From positions 1 through 64,000 of the forward strand of contig JAULBX010013872.1 of assembly GCA_032358255.1 (NCBI GenBank): a stretch of DNA of 64,000 nt, read 5' to 3'. The first letter of the stretch is position 1; every line of letters begins with the position of its first letter. Positions 12,177 to 22,610 of the stretch are shown piece by piece. A model generated the notes under the pieces. That model ran no database searches, was not told the DNA's origin, and saw only the letters and a list, made by a program, of their open reading frames with translations. The DNA is from Heterotrichella gracilis. Its lineage: Eukaryota > Sar > Xanthophyceae > Tribonematales > Xanthonemataceae. A program made the position numbers and the translations under genes.

Positions 12177-13202
12177 ATGAAGCAAGTGCGGCAGATCAAG
12201 GTCAGCGCAGCTTTCCTGTTCATCCTGGTGCATTGCCAAGACTTGGCTGCAGCAGTCAGGATGAAGGACATCAAGGCACAGCTGGGCCTGGAAAAGCACA
12301 TTGACACAGCTCACATCTTTGACAAAAAGTATCATGCCACGTGGGACGACCTATGCCATAAAGCGGCAGCAGAGCTGAAGGAGGGAGGCGTGGTGGACAG
12401 CAGCAAGTTCTCAGTCCTGATCAGCACATTTCACAGGGTGGAGCTCACAAAGAAGCTGATGAGTTTCTATGCACAGAGCGAGTTCGTGGACCACATCTAC
12501 ATCACGTGGCATGACATCAAGACCCCACCTCCACAGTTCCCAGCACAGCGCGTGCCAGTGACGGTCCTGCAGCAGACCGTTGACTCGCTGAACAACAGGT
12601 TCAACCCAATCCTAGGGCTCAATACCACGGCTGTGCTCATTGCGGATGATGACATCGAGCTGGAGGACATGGCTGACCTCACCTTTGGCTTTAAGGTGTG
12701 GCAAGAAAACCAGGACAGGCTGGTTGGATATTTCCCAAGGAGCACCATTCAAGAAGATGGCAAATCCGGCTTGCAATACAAGGTGACTGACAAGGTATTG
12801 GCGGACGACGTTGGGTTGAAGCCCTACAATATTATCCTCACAAAGTTGATGTTCATGCACAGCAAGCACCTATTTCTCTACCGCTGCACAATGCAACGAG
12901 CAGTGCAGGAGTTTGTTGATAAGAATATGAACTGTGAGGATATTGCTATGAACTTCTTGGCATCAGGGGTCACGCAAAAGGCGCCCGTGGCGATCATGAC
13001 CAGGAACAAGATTCTAGACTATGGGATGACGTCAGCTTCAGGCAGTATTTGGAAGAAGAGCAACCACTTCGATGTGCGCTCTGATTGTGTGAACAAGTTC
13101 ATTGATATTTTTGGGGCAAACCTGTTGGTTGACACACGCTATGCAGCTGGGCGGTTTTCACACGTCTGGTGGGAAGAGCGGCCAATGATAGCTGATAATT
13201 GA
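12177..13202 (+). CDS. GT64 (exostosin C-domain-like) glycosyltransferase, copy 1, intronless
   Basis: This single-exon gene encodes about 341 residues. A signal-anchor-like N-terminus (MKQVRQIKVSAAFLFILVHC) points to the secretory pathway. A GT64 domain follows: FSVLISTFHRVELTKKL, IYITWHD, QTVDSLNNRFNPI, the nucleotide-sugar and metal-binding acidic cluster IADDDIELED, and the C-terminal NCEDIAMNFLASGVT. In animals GT64 domains form the C-terminal half of exostosins. Plants have stand-alone GT64 proteins of the EPC1/GINT1 type, acting on cell-wall or sphingolipid glycans in the Golgi. The acceptor here is unknown. The ATG at 12177 is preferred over one at 12132 because it starts directly at the hydrophobic signal. 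It lacks introns, unlike nearly all neighbours, and has a paralogue at 21573-22610. Confidence 0.9.
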   Translation: MKQVRQIKVSAAFLFILVHCQDLAAAVRMKDIKAQLGLEKHIDTAHIFDKKYHATWDDLCHKAAAELKEGGVVDSSKFSVLISTFHRVELTKKLMSFYAQSEFVDHIYITWHDIKTPPPQFPAQRVPVTVLQQTVDSLNNRFNPILGLNTTAVLIADDDIELEDMADLTFGFKVWQENQDRLVGYFPRSTIQEDGKSGLQYKVTDKVLADDVGLKPYNIILTKLMFMHSKHLFLYRCTMQRAVQEFVDKNMNCEDIAMNFLASGVTQKAPVAIMTRNKILDYGMTSASGSIWKKSNHFDVRSDCVNKFIDIFGANLLVDTRYAAGRFSHVWWEERPMIADN

Positions 13203-14042
13203 AAAGAAACCAGTCTTTGTACATTTGGCCAGACTTCAAATTTTGCGATTAACTTGAGCTGAGGGAGTCCCACAATGTGCAGACATGATGCTGAGCTGAA
13301 ATTGCTCCTACATCAAGCAAAATTAAAATGTGCCCCCCCCGGCCAGGCCAGGCAGGATATCCTCAATGTAACTACAATTGTGCACACCCCATCTGCACAC
13401 TTTGCCCATAGCAGGACCTGTACAGTCACTATGAGCACAGATGATATGACACACACTAGTTGACCGTTATCCATCCACCCTCGCCGGGTTTCGTACCCTG
13501 CCAATGCCACCCGGAAGGGTCAACCAACATCTTGAATTCATACTTTCAAGCCCATTAAGCGGTTCAAGTGTTGCAAACGGCGCGGCACCCCAAATTGGCA
13601 AGGCAGTGCCTTATAGACATATGCATAGCTAGTGCCAATAGTGAACACAAGTGTCAGAACTATTTTACTAGCGTCCTATTCCAGGACCTGCTAATGCATG
13701 CTTGGAAATAACAGGGGCAATTGCGTGTAACGATATCAACATGCGCTCAGCTGAGCCTGTAATGCAGTGCAAAACGTAGAAAAAGCCATGACGCTGTACG
13801 TGTTTGGGCCCTGTCTGCAATTTTCAGAAGCTTCAGTTAGTACCGTTTGTAACTGTTTTTGGTACAAAAATTCGGAAATATGCAATATGTTTCTATGGTT
13901 TGCACAATGCGCATAGGTATATTACTGTGCAGAACAATGTAGATGATGTATTATAGCCAGTGGCCCCCTAACTACGCCTCTGTGCGTTCCCTTTCTTTCT
14001 TTCTTTCTATTATTAAAAGTGTAAGTCCCATGGGCCAATTTT
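13203..14042. other. Convergent intergenic region
   Basis: This stretch lies between the 3' ends of the first GT64 gene and cytochrome b561. It contains a short TTTC microsatellite at about 13990-14008 and otherwise no coding signal. It presumably carries both polyadenylation regions. Confidence 0.5.
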
Positions 14043-15365
14043 TCAAACAGGCGCTGAGCGCTCTGCATCCGGCAACACTAAGGGTGCCTCGCCATCAGGC
14101 CCCTGCTGCCTGCCGGGGTTGAGCTCCTGTGCATGGGTGTGCAGCACCACAATGCCTGTCAGCGCCAATAGGAGCAGCAGTACAGCCGGCAGCTTGATGA
14201 TGGGTGAGTAAAGGCTGCCGGGCTTGCTGTATGCTTGGATGAAAGTGGTCTTCTCCTGTATGCCAGTCTGCAGAGCACGACACCAGTGGACAACAGGCAC
14301 ACATGAAGGCACATGCCACAGATCGTTCTATATATACAATGTTGTAGTTCCACTATGTATTTGAACGGGTATATGCGAACCCTGAACCCTTGCAAAGAGT
14401 CACTCCGCTAGAGACAGACATGGGCACGCAACCCACGGATTGGCACATAGTGAGAGAGGTAACATTCCTTGTCCACTGTGTGCCATGCTTGGTATGCATA
14501 AGGTCCAAGCACTGCCGCACCGCCATTGTCGCCAGCCCAATAACAAAGGTTGCTCTTCCCAGGAAGCTGTGCACTGGCAAGAGCGTCCGGCGCCGTGGGG
14601 GCGAGGCGCCAGGCCACACATAGCACAGGAACCCAAGCAGGAACTGCAAGTGGGGAGGTGAAGTAAGACAGTGAGTGGCAAAGCGTCGTAGGTAGTTGGC
14701 ATCATAGCAAAGCTCAGTGACATATGCTGCCCCCCTTGCCATTCATCTCACCACCTGCCTCACCTGTACCGCCAACAGCCCCGTGGTGAACAGGCCAAGG
14801 TAGCTGTGCGGGGAGTAGAGGTTAGGTATAGCCACAGGCTTCTTCAGGTTGTGGCTCTGCACCGCTGCCACCAGTGCCAGTACCACACACACCACCGCAC
14901 TTCCCTGGGCCGCACTGTGGAGCAGCTTGCGCAGGTGCCTATGCAAAGGGCGGGAAGGGGTTCAGACGAGGTGGTACGCACTCCCCAGATACAAAGGCGC
15001 CAATAAGGACAACTGCAAATGCACCGGTGCACGACTAGACACCCAAGTTGCCTGAAAATCGCTGTGCTCTGCCATCGCGCATGCATGCATGCATTGCATG
15101 CAGGCCTTCACCTGCTCCAGCCCCTGCTCCAGGGGTGGCGCCACACCAGCAGGGCCTCGGACATAAGCACGGGGAAGGCAGCGGTCGTCAGCAGCGGGTG
15201 CCAGTTGAACACGCCCCCTGTATCATTGGCCCCATCTGTGGTGGGTGTGGGGGAGAAGGCCACGCCCCCCAGGTACTGAAACACCCACAAATACATCACC
15301 AGCACCACACAGACCTCCAGCACGCGGGCAAGGCCCGGGAAGGCAGTGGTGGGTGGACCGGACAT
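14043..15365 (-). CDS. CYB561: Cytochrome b561-type transmembrane ferrireductase
   Basis: Cytochrome b561 proteins carry electrons from ascorbate across endomembranes through two hemes held by four conserved histidines. Four exons join in phase. Exon 1 (from ATG 15365) has MYLWVFQYLGG and VFNWHPLLTT, with the first heme His. Exon 2 has HLRKLLHSAAQ and IPNLYSPHSYLGLFTTGLLA. Exon 3 has FLLGFLCYVWPG and LLPVHSFLGRATFVIGLATM. Exon 4 has TGIQEKTTFIQAYSK plus a last membrane helix PAVLLLLLALTGIVVLHTH. That gives the expected six helices and the histidines in NWHP, LLH, HSYLG and VHSFLG. Length is about 245 residues, usual for the family. The third donor is GCG|GTGCGG. No fused DOMON domain is present. 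The subcellular membrane (vacuole or tonoplast) is inferred from family knowledge. Confidence 0.88.
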
Positions 15366-16877
15366 GGCTGCTCGCAAGGGGGGTTGCACTGCTGCGTAGG
15401 ACAAGCCCTGGCGAGCCCTAACAGTGCCACAAGTTATGCTGCCATCCAGGACGATACCCAGCAAGAATGCGCCCTCTTGCAGTAGTGCGATCCCCGCATG
15501 CCCTAGCAGACACTAACTGGACTGCTTTTGTGGGTTGCGTGTGCTTGGCTGCTGTTGCTCTCGGTGGGACGGGCGGGTCTGTGGCCAACAAACAAGCTTG
15601 TAATATTGACTCCCTTGCCTCTCACTTTGTCACAAAGATACATGTTATTGTGAGCGCCAACCAGGAACACTAGTGCAATGCACAGTGCATGTGTATGTAC
15701 ACTTGCTCTGCGTTTATCACTCTCTTGCATGCTTTGAGGGGGGTAAACCAACTCGCAACGGCGCAGCGCACATGCCCGGGCATGGCCCTTTCCAATCCAC
15801 CTTGCGCCCAACTCTTGTTAACCCAAATCACTTTTTTTAGTATTTGACAAGTCAGGCGTGAAGTGGTTAGCCGCCCCTAGACAGACGCGCGCTGGCACAA
15901 ACAGCCCAAAAATATATGATCCGGGTTTTTGTGAATCCCCGATCCCCAAATCGAACCAGTCCCGAGTTGCTGCCTTTCCGGTTAAAGCCAGCACACCACG
16001 AATACTGACGGACTTTGATAAGTTCGTGTCCCTGTTCATTCGCATTTTGAACGTGGTATATGTTGCACTGCTTCACAAATTCGTGTCGATATGCAGAAAT
16101 ACGAGTCCGCATGCGGTACCGTCGCGACCCTGCACACGAACAGGGTCGCATGCAACTTGCTCAAAAAGCTGAAATAAACCTCGGTACTGAATAGTAGCAT
16201 ATTGAAGGCCGTTGATCCTGCCGCGACGCTTTGCCAAACCGCAGTAATCCGCAGGCCAAGGCCTGAGGTGACCAAATTCCTGAAACCCTAAACCCTACCC
16301 AGCATGCACCAATTGGGAACCCTCCACCAAATTTGAGATACCATCGACTTTAAGTACCTGCCAAGCAATGACACCAGGCCTAACGGTATACCTTGTGCTA
16401 CTACAACCAATATCATGTCGTGCACTTGACTTTTTAACGGCACCAATGCATTTTTCCAACACTACCATGTCCCCAGTCAGCCCAAGGCGAAGTGTACACT
16501 GCAGTGCAGGTCAAAAAGCTAAACAACCGAATTTTCACGGGAAACCATTACTACAATAACTTCTCTCTGCGGCTCAATTCTTGTTCCAATAAACTGCGTA
16601 AATAACCACTGCACACCACCTTCACTCGGCGTTCCTGGCGCAGTCCCCTGGTAACACATTTGTGAACGAACGGCAAGGGCATAGCGAAGTTCGTTGCAAA
16701 CTACAGTGAGTGCTTGCCAATCGAAGCGTTCAATCTCATTTCACTGCTCCGAGGTGTTCAGCGAGTGCGATGTACTATATGTAGGGGCGTTGGGATTGCA
16801 TGCATGTTTTTGCATATGCATGCAAGTGCCCCTCCACACCTACCCAGCACCGACGTCCCTGTGGCACGCATGACGTG
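15366..16877. other. Divergent intergenic region between CYB561 and EAPP
   Basis: About 1.5 kb with no recognised gene. It contains a telomere-like tract at 16284-16298 and is locally more AT-rich than the genes. Promoters of the two divergent genes should lie here. No clear TATA box was identified. Confidence 0.5.
16284..16298. repeat. Interstitial AAACCCT tract / telo-box
   Basis: AAACCCTAAACCCTA, about two telomere-type units, lies in the same orientation as the terminal array and about 0.6 kb upstream of the EAPP start. In plants the telo-box AAACCCTA is a promoter element of translation and cell-cycle genes, so this may be a promoter motif rather than a telomere relic. Confidence 0.55.
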
Positions 16878-17776
16878 ATGCTGCTGAAGATGGATGGGGT
16901 GGCGATGGACACATCCTCCCCCAGCAAATCCTCTCGCGCAGCCGACGATCCCAGCAGCTGCCCCCCTGCACCTGAAGGCAGCACCCCCCCAGGCGCCCCC
17001 GAGCCCTGGTTGTCCGACAGCAGCGAGGACGAGGAGGAGCTGCTCAAGCGCATGCGGCAGGCGGCGCCCCTCTACGATCCCAACTTGGATGACAAGGTGG
17101 GGGGCTGGCAATGCACCTGTGAGGCTGCAGTATGGCAGGACTCGTGATTGGGTGTACTTTGTGGGCCAATGGGGCGCACTCCATGATGGGCGCACAGTTT
17201 GAGGCTGGCAATGTCCCACCCTGGTTATGCTGACCCTGGCCCATTCCCAGGACGAGGCGTGGGCAACACGGCTGCGTGGCGGGCGGCCCTCTGATGCCGT
17301 GCTCAGCTGCCCCGCCTGCCTCACTACGTTGTGCATCGACTGCCAGCAGCACGAGCGATATCACGACCAATTCAGGGCAATGTATGTGCTGAACTGCAGG
17401 TAAGGGGAAGGGGAAGATGGTGGCTGCAGGTATTTTTAACAAAGAAAGCTCTCTTTGTGAAGTGCACATTGTCACTCGAAAGCAAATACACTCACCTCTT
17501 AATCCCTTGAAACTCATCTGGTTGTCTCGCTCTTGCAGTATCAAGCATGATCAGGTGGTGCAGCCGGGCAAAGCGGGGGCCCGGCGCAAGCAGCGGCAGG
17601 GCACGCAGCAGGGAGCAGCTGGGGTGGGGGGTGATGCGGGTCAGGGGACCCAACCGGTTGGGGACGTTGCTGAGGTGTATCACCCTGTCTGCTGTGCTGT
17701 GTGCCGCACTGAGGTTGGTGTCTTTGACGTGGGGCGCGTTTACCACTTCTTCAACGTGTTCCCCTCGACAGCCTGA
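16878..17776 (+). CDS. EAPP: E2F-associated phosphoprotein (EAPP) family protein
   Basis: Three exons join cleanly (16878-17094, about 17251-17399, about 17539-17776). Exon 1 encodes an acidic, Ser/Pro-rich N-terminus ending in the family motif LYDPNLDDK. Exon 2 continues DEAWATRLRGGRPSDAVLSC and has two CxxC pairs (CPACLTTLCIDC) and QFRAMYVLNC. Exon 3 has YHPVCCAVCRTEVGVFD and ends VYHFFNVFPSTA. These are the hallmarks of EAPP, a nuclear zinc-ribbon-like protein that in mammals binds activating E2F factors and influences cell-cycle entry. Length is about 200 residues, slightly shorter than human EAPP. The acidic run SDSSEDEEELL before the core is typical and a likely phosphorylation site. 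Function in algae is inferred. Confidence 0.9.
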
Positions 17777-18304
17777 GCAAGGGGGAAGGGATGAGCATAC
17801 AATGGGGAGGAGGGGTTGGAGGAGCCTGGGCCTTCATGCAAGTGCATGTCAATGTTCTGCAGGAGTCTAGCTTCGCTAAGGCATATGTAATGCGGCACAT
17901 GTGCCTGGACAATAAGAATCAGGCGGTATTTGATGCAGGCGGCATCTGAAGCAGGCGGCATTTGATGCAGGCTGAGGCTACTGGAGGTTTCCGGTATCTT
18001 AGAGGCCCGGGCCAAGGCTGCACAAACTACTGGTCAGCTCGAGCTACCTTATTGCAAAATTCTTCGGTGACAGTGCCAATCAGACTGCTATATCTCCAGC
18101 AAGAAATAGTAATGTATTAGGCTGAGCCGCAAGTTTGAAGAAATACCGCATGCCCTAATTGTCTCGGGCAATGTACACTACAACGATTGTGCACGCAGCG
18201 CTGCAGCATGCAATTTGCCGCAAGCCTTATTGTGTCTTATACTTGAGTAATCTTTTCTAACATTTGCATGTGCCCACATGCCGGCATGATCCCTTCTTTA
18301 TTTC

Positions 18305-18502
18305 ATGAGCGATGTATTTATATATACTCATTATCACACGACGTTCGCCATGGTGTGCATGCATGGCGTGCGGAATCCATACTATGTTGTTCCATTGGAT
18401 GTTGTTCAGCCACGGCGGAATGACAAGGGTGACGTGGACAAGGCGGGGGAGATTGCCAAGCTGGACAAGCCTTGGGTGTTGGAGATTGCCTTGAAGAGTT
18501 GA
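18305..18502 (+). CDS. Possible small ORF or orphan terminal exon, unknown
   Basis: A 65-codon frame from an ATG to a TGA has a more natural second half (DKGDVDKAGEIAKLDKPWVL) than first half. A possible acceptor, GTTGTTCAG, lies just before the PRRNDKGD segment, so it might be the last exon of an unrecognised plus-strand gene or a gene fragment. I find no family match and no convincing upstream exon. Confidence 0.2.
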   Translation: MSDVFIYTHYHTTFAMVCMHGVRNPYYVVPLDVVQPRRNDKGDVDKAGEIAKLDKPWVLEIALKS

Positions 18503-18582
18503 TTATTTGTGGTGCACCTCTGCATGCAAGGCTCTGTGTGTTCAAACTCGGAGTTCCTTTCTTTTGTTCGGGTGGATCCAGT

Positions 18583-18612
18583 AAAATGTGCATGAGCGCT
18601 CATGCACATTTT
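18583..18612. repeat. Perfect 30-bp palindrome without spacer
   Basis: The arm AAAATGTGCATGAGC (18583-18597) is followed immediately by its exact reverse complement (18598-18612). The match stops at both flanks. It lies between convergent genes. Confidence 0.95.
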
Positions 18613-19276
18613 GTGTGCGCACACTATTAATGGTTGACAAAGTCACCAGCCTGAGGCCTGGGGTATGCATGCTGCGCTTAAGCCTGGATCGATCTGTAGA
18701 GCTATCAGCTTGCGCTAGATTTATATATGATATTATTGAGCCGCCTTTCAAAGTGCGCACTGAATGTCCCCTGTCTGTCTCTCTTTCTTGCCATTTGCAG
18801 TGTGCGCCCATCAACCAGGTTGACTCAATGTGCACAAAGTCAACCATATAGATACAGAGATATACTAGTATTGATCACAAATAGTCAGGGCTGTGCACAG
18901 TTGTGTCTATGAATTTCAAAATGTATTTCCTGTGGCCATCAGAATGTTAACGATGATCATTCATCTAATTAGAGTGCAATGCAAGAAAGAAAGAATACGC
19001 CCACATGTGACAGCCACGCACAATTATTATATTTATTAAATTGATCCAATCACAGCATTGGAGTGCAATGCTGAGGCAACATGACAAATGGCATTGCGGA
19101 TCATGCAGTGTACGCGTACATGGGCATCACGGGTCATTCTGACCGAAAGAAAAAATAATACTGGCCCTGCTAAATATATTGGCAGGACAACGATGAGCGA
19201 ATCTTGACTGGAGCGGCAGAGCTCAGAGACAATCCCGGACTGTAAGCGGGTGACCCAGCACACAGGCCCTCCCTCT

Positions 19277-20804
19277 TTACACCAGCGCGTCCAGCCCCTC
19301 CTCCAGCCTTCTGCCCGCCGCCTCTAGTCGACCCCGTGTGGCCGAGACCGCATGCACCGCCGCGTCATAGTCTGGCGGCAAGTCATAATACCCAGCCAGC
19401 TGCTGCGCTGCTAGTGCCAGCTTGGCCCGTACCGCGTCCAATTGTTGACGACGGGCAACAAGCGAGGAGTGTGACAGCTGCAGAGGAGGGGAAGGGGACC
19501 TAAGGAATCGTGTGTCGCATAATATGCATGAGGTGCCAAGGTGCATGACCAGGCAAGGGAGTTGTGTGGTAGATGGCCAAGAGCACTCATATGTGAGTAG
19601 CCACATGCATCACCTTGTCCTCGTAGCCCACCGCCACCAGTCGCCCCTGCACCTGCTCCGCCTGGGCCTGCAGGTGGCGCAACGCTTGGCGCGAGTTCTG
19701 TGGGCAGAGGGGAGTACGCTTAGAAAATGCCAGGGGTGGCGGACGTGAACATGCTTTGCGGTGTGAGTATGGTGCAAGGTGGTTCTGTCATTTATTTACA
19801 TATATACATATATATCAATGTATAGACTCGCCAGACACAATGTTTGCGTCCTTTGCTGATGCTGCAATCTTTCCCCACCCACCTGTGCTCTCCTCTTGCA
19901 TTCCACTGCCTCCTCCTCCACCCCTGGTTGACGTTTGCTGTGCCCAGCTGCCACCTGGCGCAGCTCAGCCAGCAGCGCTGACGTGGCCACACCCCTTGCT
20001 GCCAAGTCAGCAAGCAGCGCACCCACATCGGCCTGGGGCAGGGAAGGGGGGTTAGGGGGTACGCACTGCATCTGCTGGGCATGGCATGCAGCAAGAGAGT
20101 GCGGAGGATGCCATGGGGGCACACCATCTGAGCGTTGGCCCCACTCACCCTTAATGCACCCACCCCGCCAAAACCAGCATTCAGTTCCACCACAGTGCAT
20201 GCTTGTGCGAGTGGCAACGCTTCCACCACATGCACCCCCCACCTGCTCCTGCTCCACCCGCGCCGCATCCAGCTGACCCTGCATCAGCGTCCCCAGCAGT
20301 GCAGGTCGACAGGTGGCATCCAGGCCCAGCTGCTGCGCCGCCCCCGCCACCACTGCTGCCCCCGCCGTTAGGTGTTCGGGCAAGGAGGAGGCGGGCAGAC
20401 CCAAGCGGGATAGAAGCCACCAGCGCACGCCAGCTGCGGCAAAGGGCGCGAGTGAGAACAGCAAGGTTGATGTCCTGTTGAGCAGCAATGGCATGACACC
20501 AGGGTGTGTCAAGGATCACCTCCACCACCAGGTCCAAGTCATCAATGCTGCCACACTCGCAAAGTTACCGCAAAATAAACAGGACTTTTTTGTGAGAAGT
20601 GGGTTGATCCCTGGGGTGGCTTGCATCGTGTTCTATATATGCATGCACTGTGCCAACTGCTTCACCTTGTACTGCGTACTCCGTCTGGCAAAGCCTTTTC
20701 AGCTGCTGCTCCAGCTCATCTACATCGCTAGTGCGCCCAGAGGTGCTCGGCAGGCCATCGAAGGCAGGTGCGGGCTGCGAGGAGGGTGGGCTAATTCCCG
20801 GCAT
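19277..20804 (-). CDS. AUG1: Augmin subunit 1 / HAUS1-like coiled-coil protein
   Basis: The augmin (HAUS) complex recruits gamma-tubulin to existing microtubules for branching nucleation in the spindle and, in plants, the phragmoplast. The last exons give the best match to Arabidopsis AUG1: RLVAVGYEDK followed by LSHSSLVARRQQLDAVRAKL, then AGYYDLPPDYDAA with the conserved DLPPD, then a terminal helix ending EEGLDALV. An upstream exon (about 20250-20433) has LLSRLGLPASSLPEHL and QLGLDATCRPALLGTLM, which aligns with the AUG1 middle helix. A separate exon at about 19937-20034 is also helical. Exon 1 from ATG 20804 ends EYAVQ and splices in phase 1 to the acceptor CCGCAG at about 20434. The N-terminal part is shorter than in plants, so the start or an N-terminal exon may be mis-modelled. 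Confidence 0.78.
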
Positions 20805-21572
20805 GGTGCATGGCCCACAACAGGGGACAGGTGTCACTTTGTTGGAGTCACTGGTTGTACAGCCGTGGACACTTCCGTTTTCGTAACGAGGTAGCCATAG
20901 CCGTGCAGGGTAGTAAGCAGGGTTCCGCGACGACAAATTCACCCTAATATTGCTTTGGTACACGGCACAGGCGAAACCCGCTCTTTGAGCCTTTGGTATA
21001 TATGGCACAGGCGAGCTAATTTAGACGGGCAAACGCACGGTGGTGCCGGTCAAAACGTCATTGCGACTCCTGGTAAGGGCATACCCTGCTCCTGATAGTA
21101 TAGGTGCCTTGAAGTTTATGCAACTGGGTAAAAACCATTGGCGTTTCAATGCATGCATGCATCTCCAGTGGTGTACCTCGGCAAACGTTCACAGGGCAAC
21201 GCTGCCCAAGGTTGTTAACACAATTCAAACTTGTACGCTGGTCGGACGCTGCAACCTGCACGGGTGTGTTATGTCACTGTAGCTAGGTACCAACCCTTGT
21301 GCAGCTGCTTGCTTTGGAGCACCCAGCTGTTAGTACGCTTTGTCAAACTGTCACCCCGGCAGCTGGTGGTTCTGGCCGGCCCTCGCTGTTGGTTGCACAA
21401 GCTTTTCTGACCCCATAGTCAACACGCGCCACTGGCTCTTTGTCAACCTGCCCACTCCGCTGTACACAACGTCCACTGAACACTGGTCTTCTCCAGGTGC
21501 TTCCAACACGTGCTGCGGCATAGGACCAGCAGCAGCAGCAGTGCACACACCACACGGCAGGGTGTCTGGCTA
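20805..21572. other. Divergent intergenic region between HAUS1 and the second GT64 gene
   Basis: About 0.77 kb with no coding signal. It contains an RY-type TGCATGCATGCA run near 21150. Promoters for both genes are expected here but no firm TATA box was found. Confidence 0.45.
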
Positions 21573-22610
21573 ATGAGCCTGAGGCCGCGTGGTACCTTGC
21601 TCACCCTGGCGGCTGCGGCCTGCCTGCTGTGCTGTGCCTCCTGCACCGCCCGCAGCTGCGCCACCAGCAAGGCCAAGGGCAGCGTGCCATGGCAGGGTTT
21701 TGGGGAGGGGCTGGCGCACGCCCCCATCCTTGACGCCAACTACACCTCCTGGTGGGACAGCGTGTGCACAGCCGCCACAGCCGCAGCAGCAGCGAGGAAA
21801 GGGGAGCTTGACAACTCCACCTTCTCAGTGCTCATCAGCACCTTCCACCGGGTGGCGTTGACCCAGAACCTCACTGCCCTGTACGCGCAGAGCAAGTACG
21901 TGTCACACATCTACATCACCTGGCACGACAACACCACCGCGCCCCCTGACTTCCCCCGCCAGCGCGTGCCTATCACGGTTCTGCGCCAGACCACCAACTC
22001 GCTGAACAACCGCTTCAACCCCATCCCAGGCCTCAACACCAGTGCAGTCCTGATAGCGGATGACGACGTCAAGCTCACCTCACTCGCTGACCTGGCCTTT
22101 GGCTTTCGGGTGTGGAAGCACCACCAGGGTCAGCTGGTTGGCTACTTCCCCAAAGGGGCATCCTGGGATGGCGCCAAGGGTCGGTGGCAATACCAGCGTC
22201 GTGTGGACCGCGATGGCTTAAGGCCATACAACATCATGCTCACCAAGCTCATGTTCATGCACAGCAAGTACCTGTTCCAGTACCGCTGCATGCTCAATGG
22301 CCAAGTGCACCGACTGGTCGACAAGCGCACCAACTGTGAGGACATCGCCATCAACTTCATGGTGAGCGGCCTCACGCAACAGCCGCCCCTGGCGGTGGCG
22401 GTCAGCGGCGCACTGGTTGACTATGGCGTGGGGCAAGCGTCTGGCAGCCTGTCCTCGAAGCCCTCCCACGCCAATGCCCGCCACCAGTGCGTGCAAGAGC
22501 TGGTGCAGCTGTTTGGCGCAAACGTGCTGGTGGACACCATAGTGGCAGTCAACATGTTCAACAATCCAAGGGTGGCGGCACATGTAGCCCCTGTAGTGGC
22601 AGACAACTGA
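21573..22610 (+). CDS. GT64 (exostosin C-domain-like) glycosyltransferase, copy 2, intronless
   Basis: A single exon of about 345 residues is a clear paralogue of the gene at 12177-13202. Matching blocks are FSVLISTFHRVALTQNL, YVSHIYITWHDNT, TNSLNNRFNPIPGLNTSAVL, the acidic cluster IADDDVKLTSL, LRPYNIMLTKLMFMHSKYLF, NCEDIAINFMVSGLTQQPPL and an identical C-terminal VADN/IADN end. The N-terminus (MSLRPRGTLLTLAAAACLLC) is a signal peptide or anchor, so a Golgi or secreted location is inferred. An insert-length difference and a more GC-rich sequence than copy 1 imply an old duplication. Same orientation and about 9 kb spacing, with three unrelated genes between, mean it is not a simple recent tandem copy. 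The acceptor sugar is unknown. Confidence 0.9.
   Translation: MSLRPRGTLLTLAAAACLLCCASCTARSCATSKAKGSVPWQGFGEGLAHAPILDANYTSWWDSVCTAATAAAAARKGELDNSTFSVLISTFHRVALTQNLTALYAQSKYVSHIYITWHDNTTAPPDFPRQRVPITVLRQTTNSLNNRFNPIPGLNTSAVLIADDDVKLTSLADLAFGFRVWKHHQGQLVGYFPKGASWDGAKGRWQYQRRVDRDGLRPYNIMLTKLMFMHSKYLFQYRCMLNGQVHRLVDKRTNCEDIAINFMVSGLTQQPPLAVAVSGALVDYGVGQASGSLSSKPSHANARHQCVQELVQLFGANVLVDTIVAVNMFNNPRVAAHVAPVVADN

Larger units (their letters stand above)
17777..19276. other. Convergent intergenic region with a 30-bp palindrome
   Basis: This 1.5-kb stretch lies between the 3' ends of EAPP and HAUS1. It contains a small exon-like ORF at 18305-18502, a perfect palindrome at 18583-18612 and AT-rich sequence around 18700-19050. 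A short imperfect repeat of GCATTTGATGCAGGC-like units occurs near 17930-17970. No known gene is recognised. Confidence 0.5.

Noticed and set aside
13990-14008. TTTC microsatellite
   Set aside because: Too short to be more than a simple repeat in a 3' region.
20434-20560. Possible extra HAUS1 exon (DDLDLVVEVILDTPWCHAIA)
   Set aside because: Exon 1 splices in phase directly to the acceptor at about 20434. Including this segment breaks the frame, although an alternative N-terminal model cannot be fully excluded.
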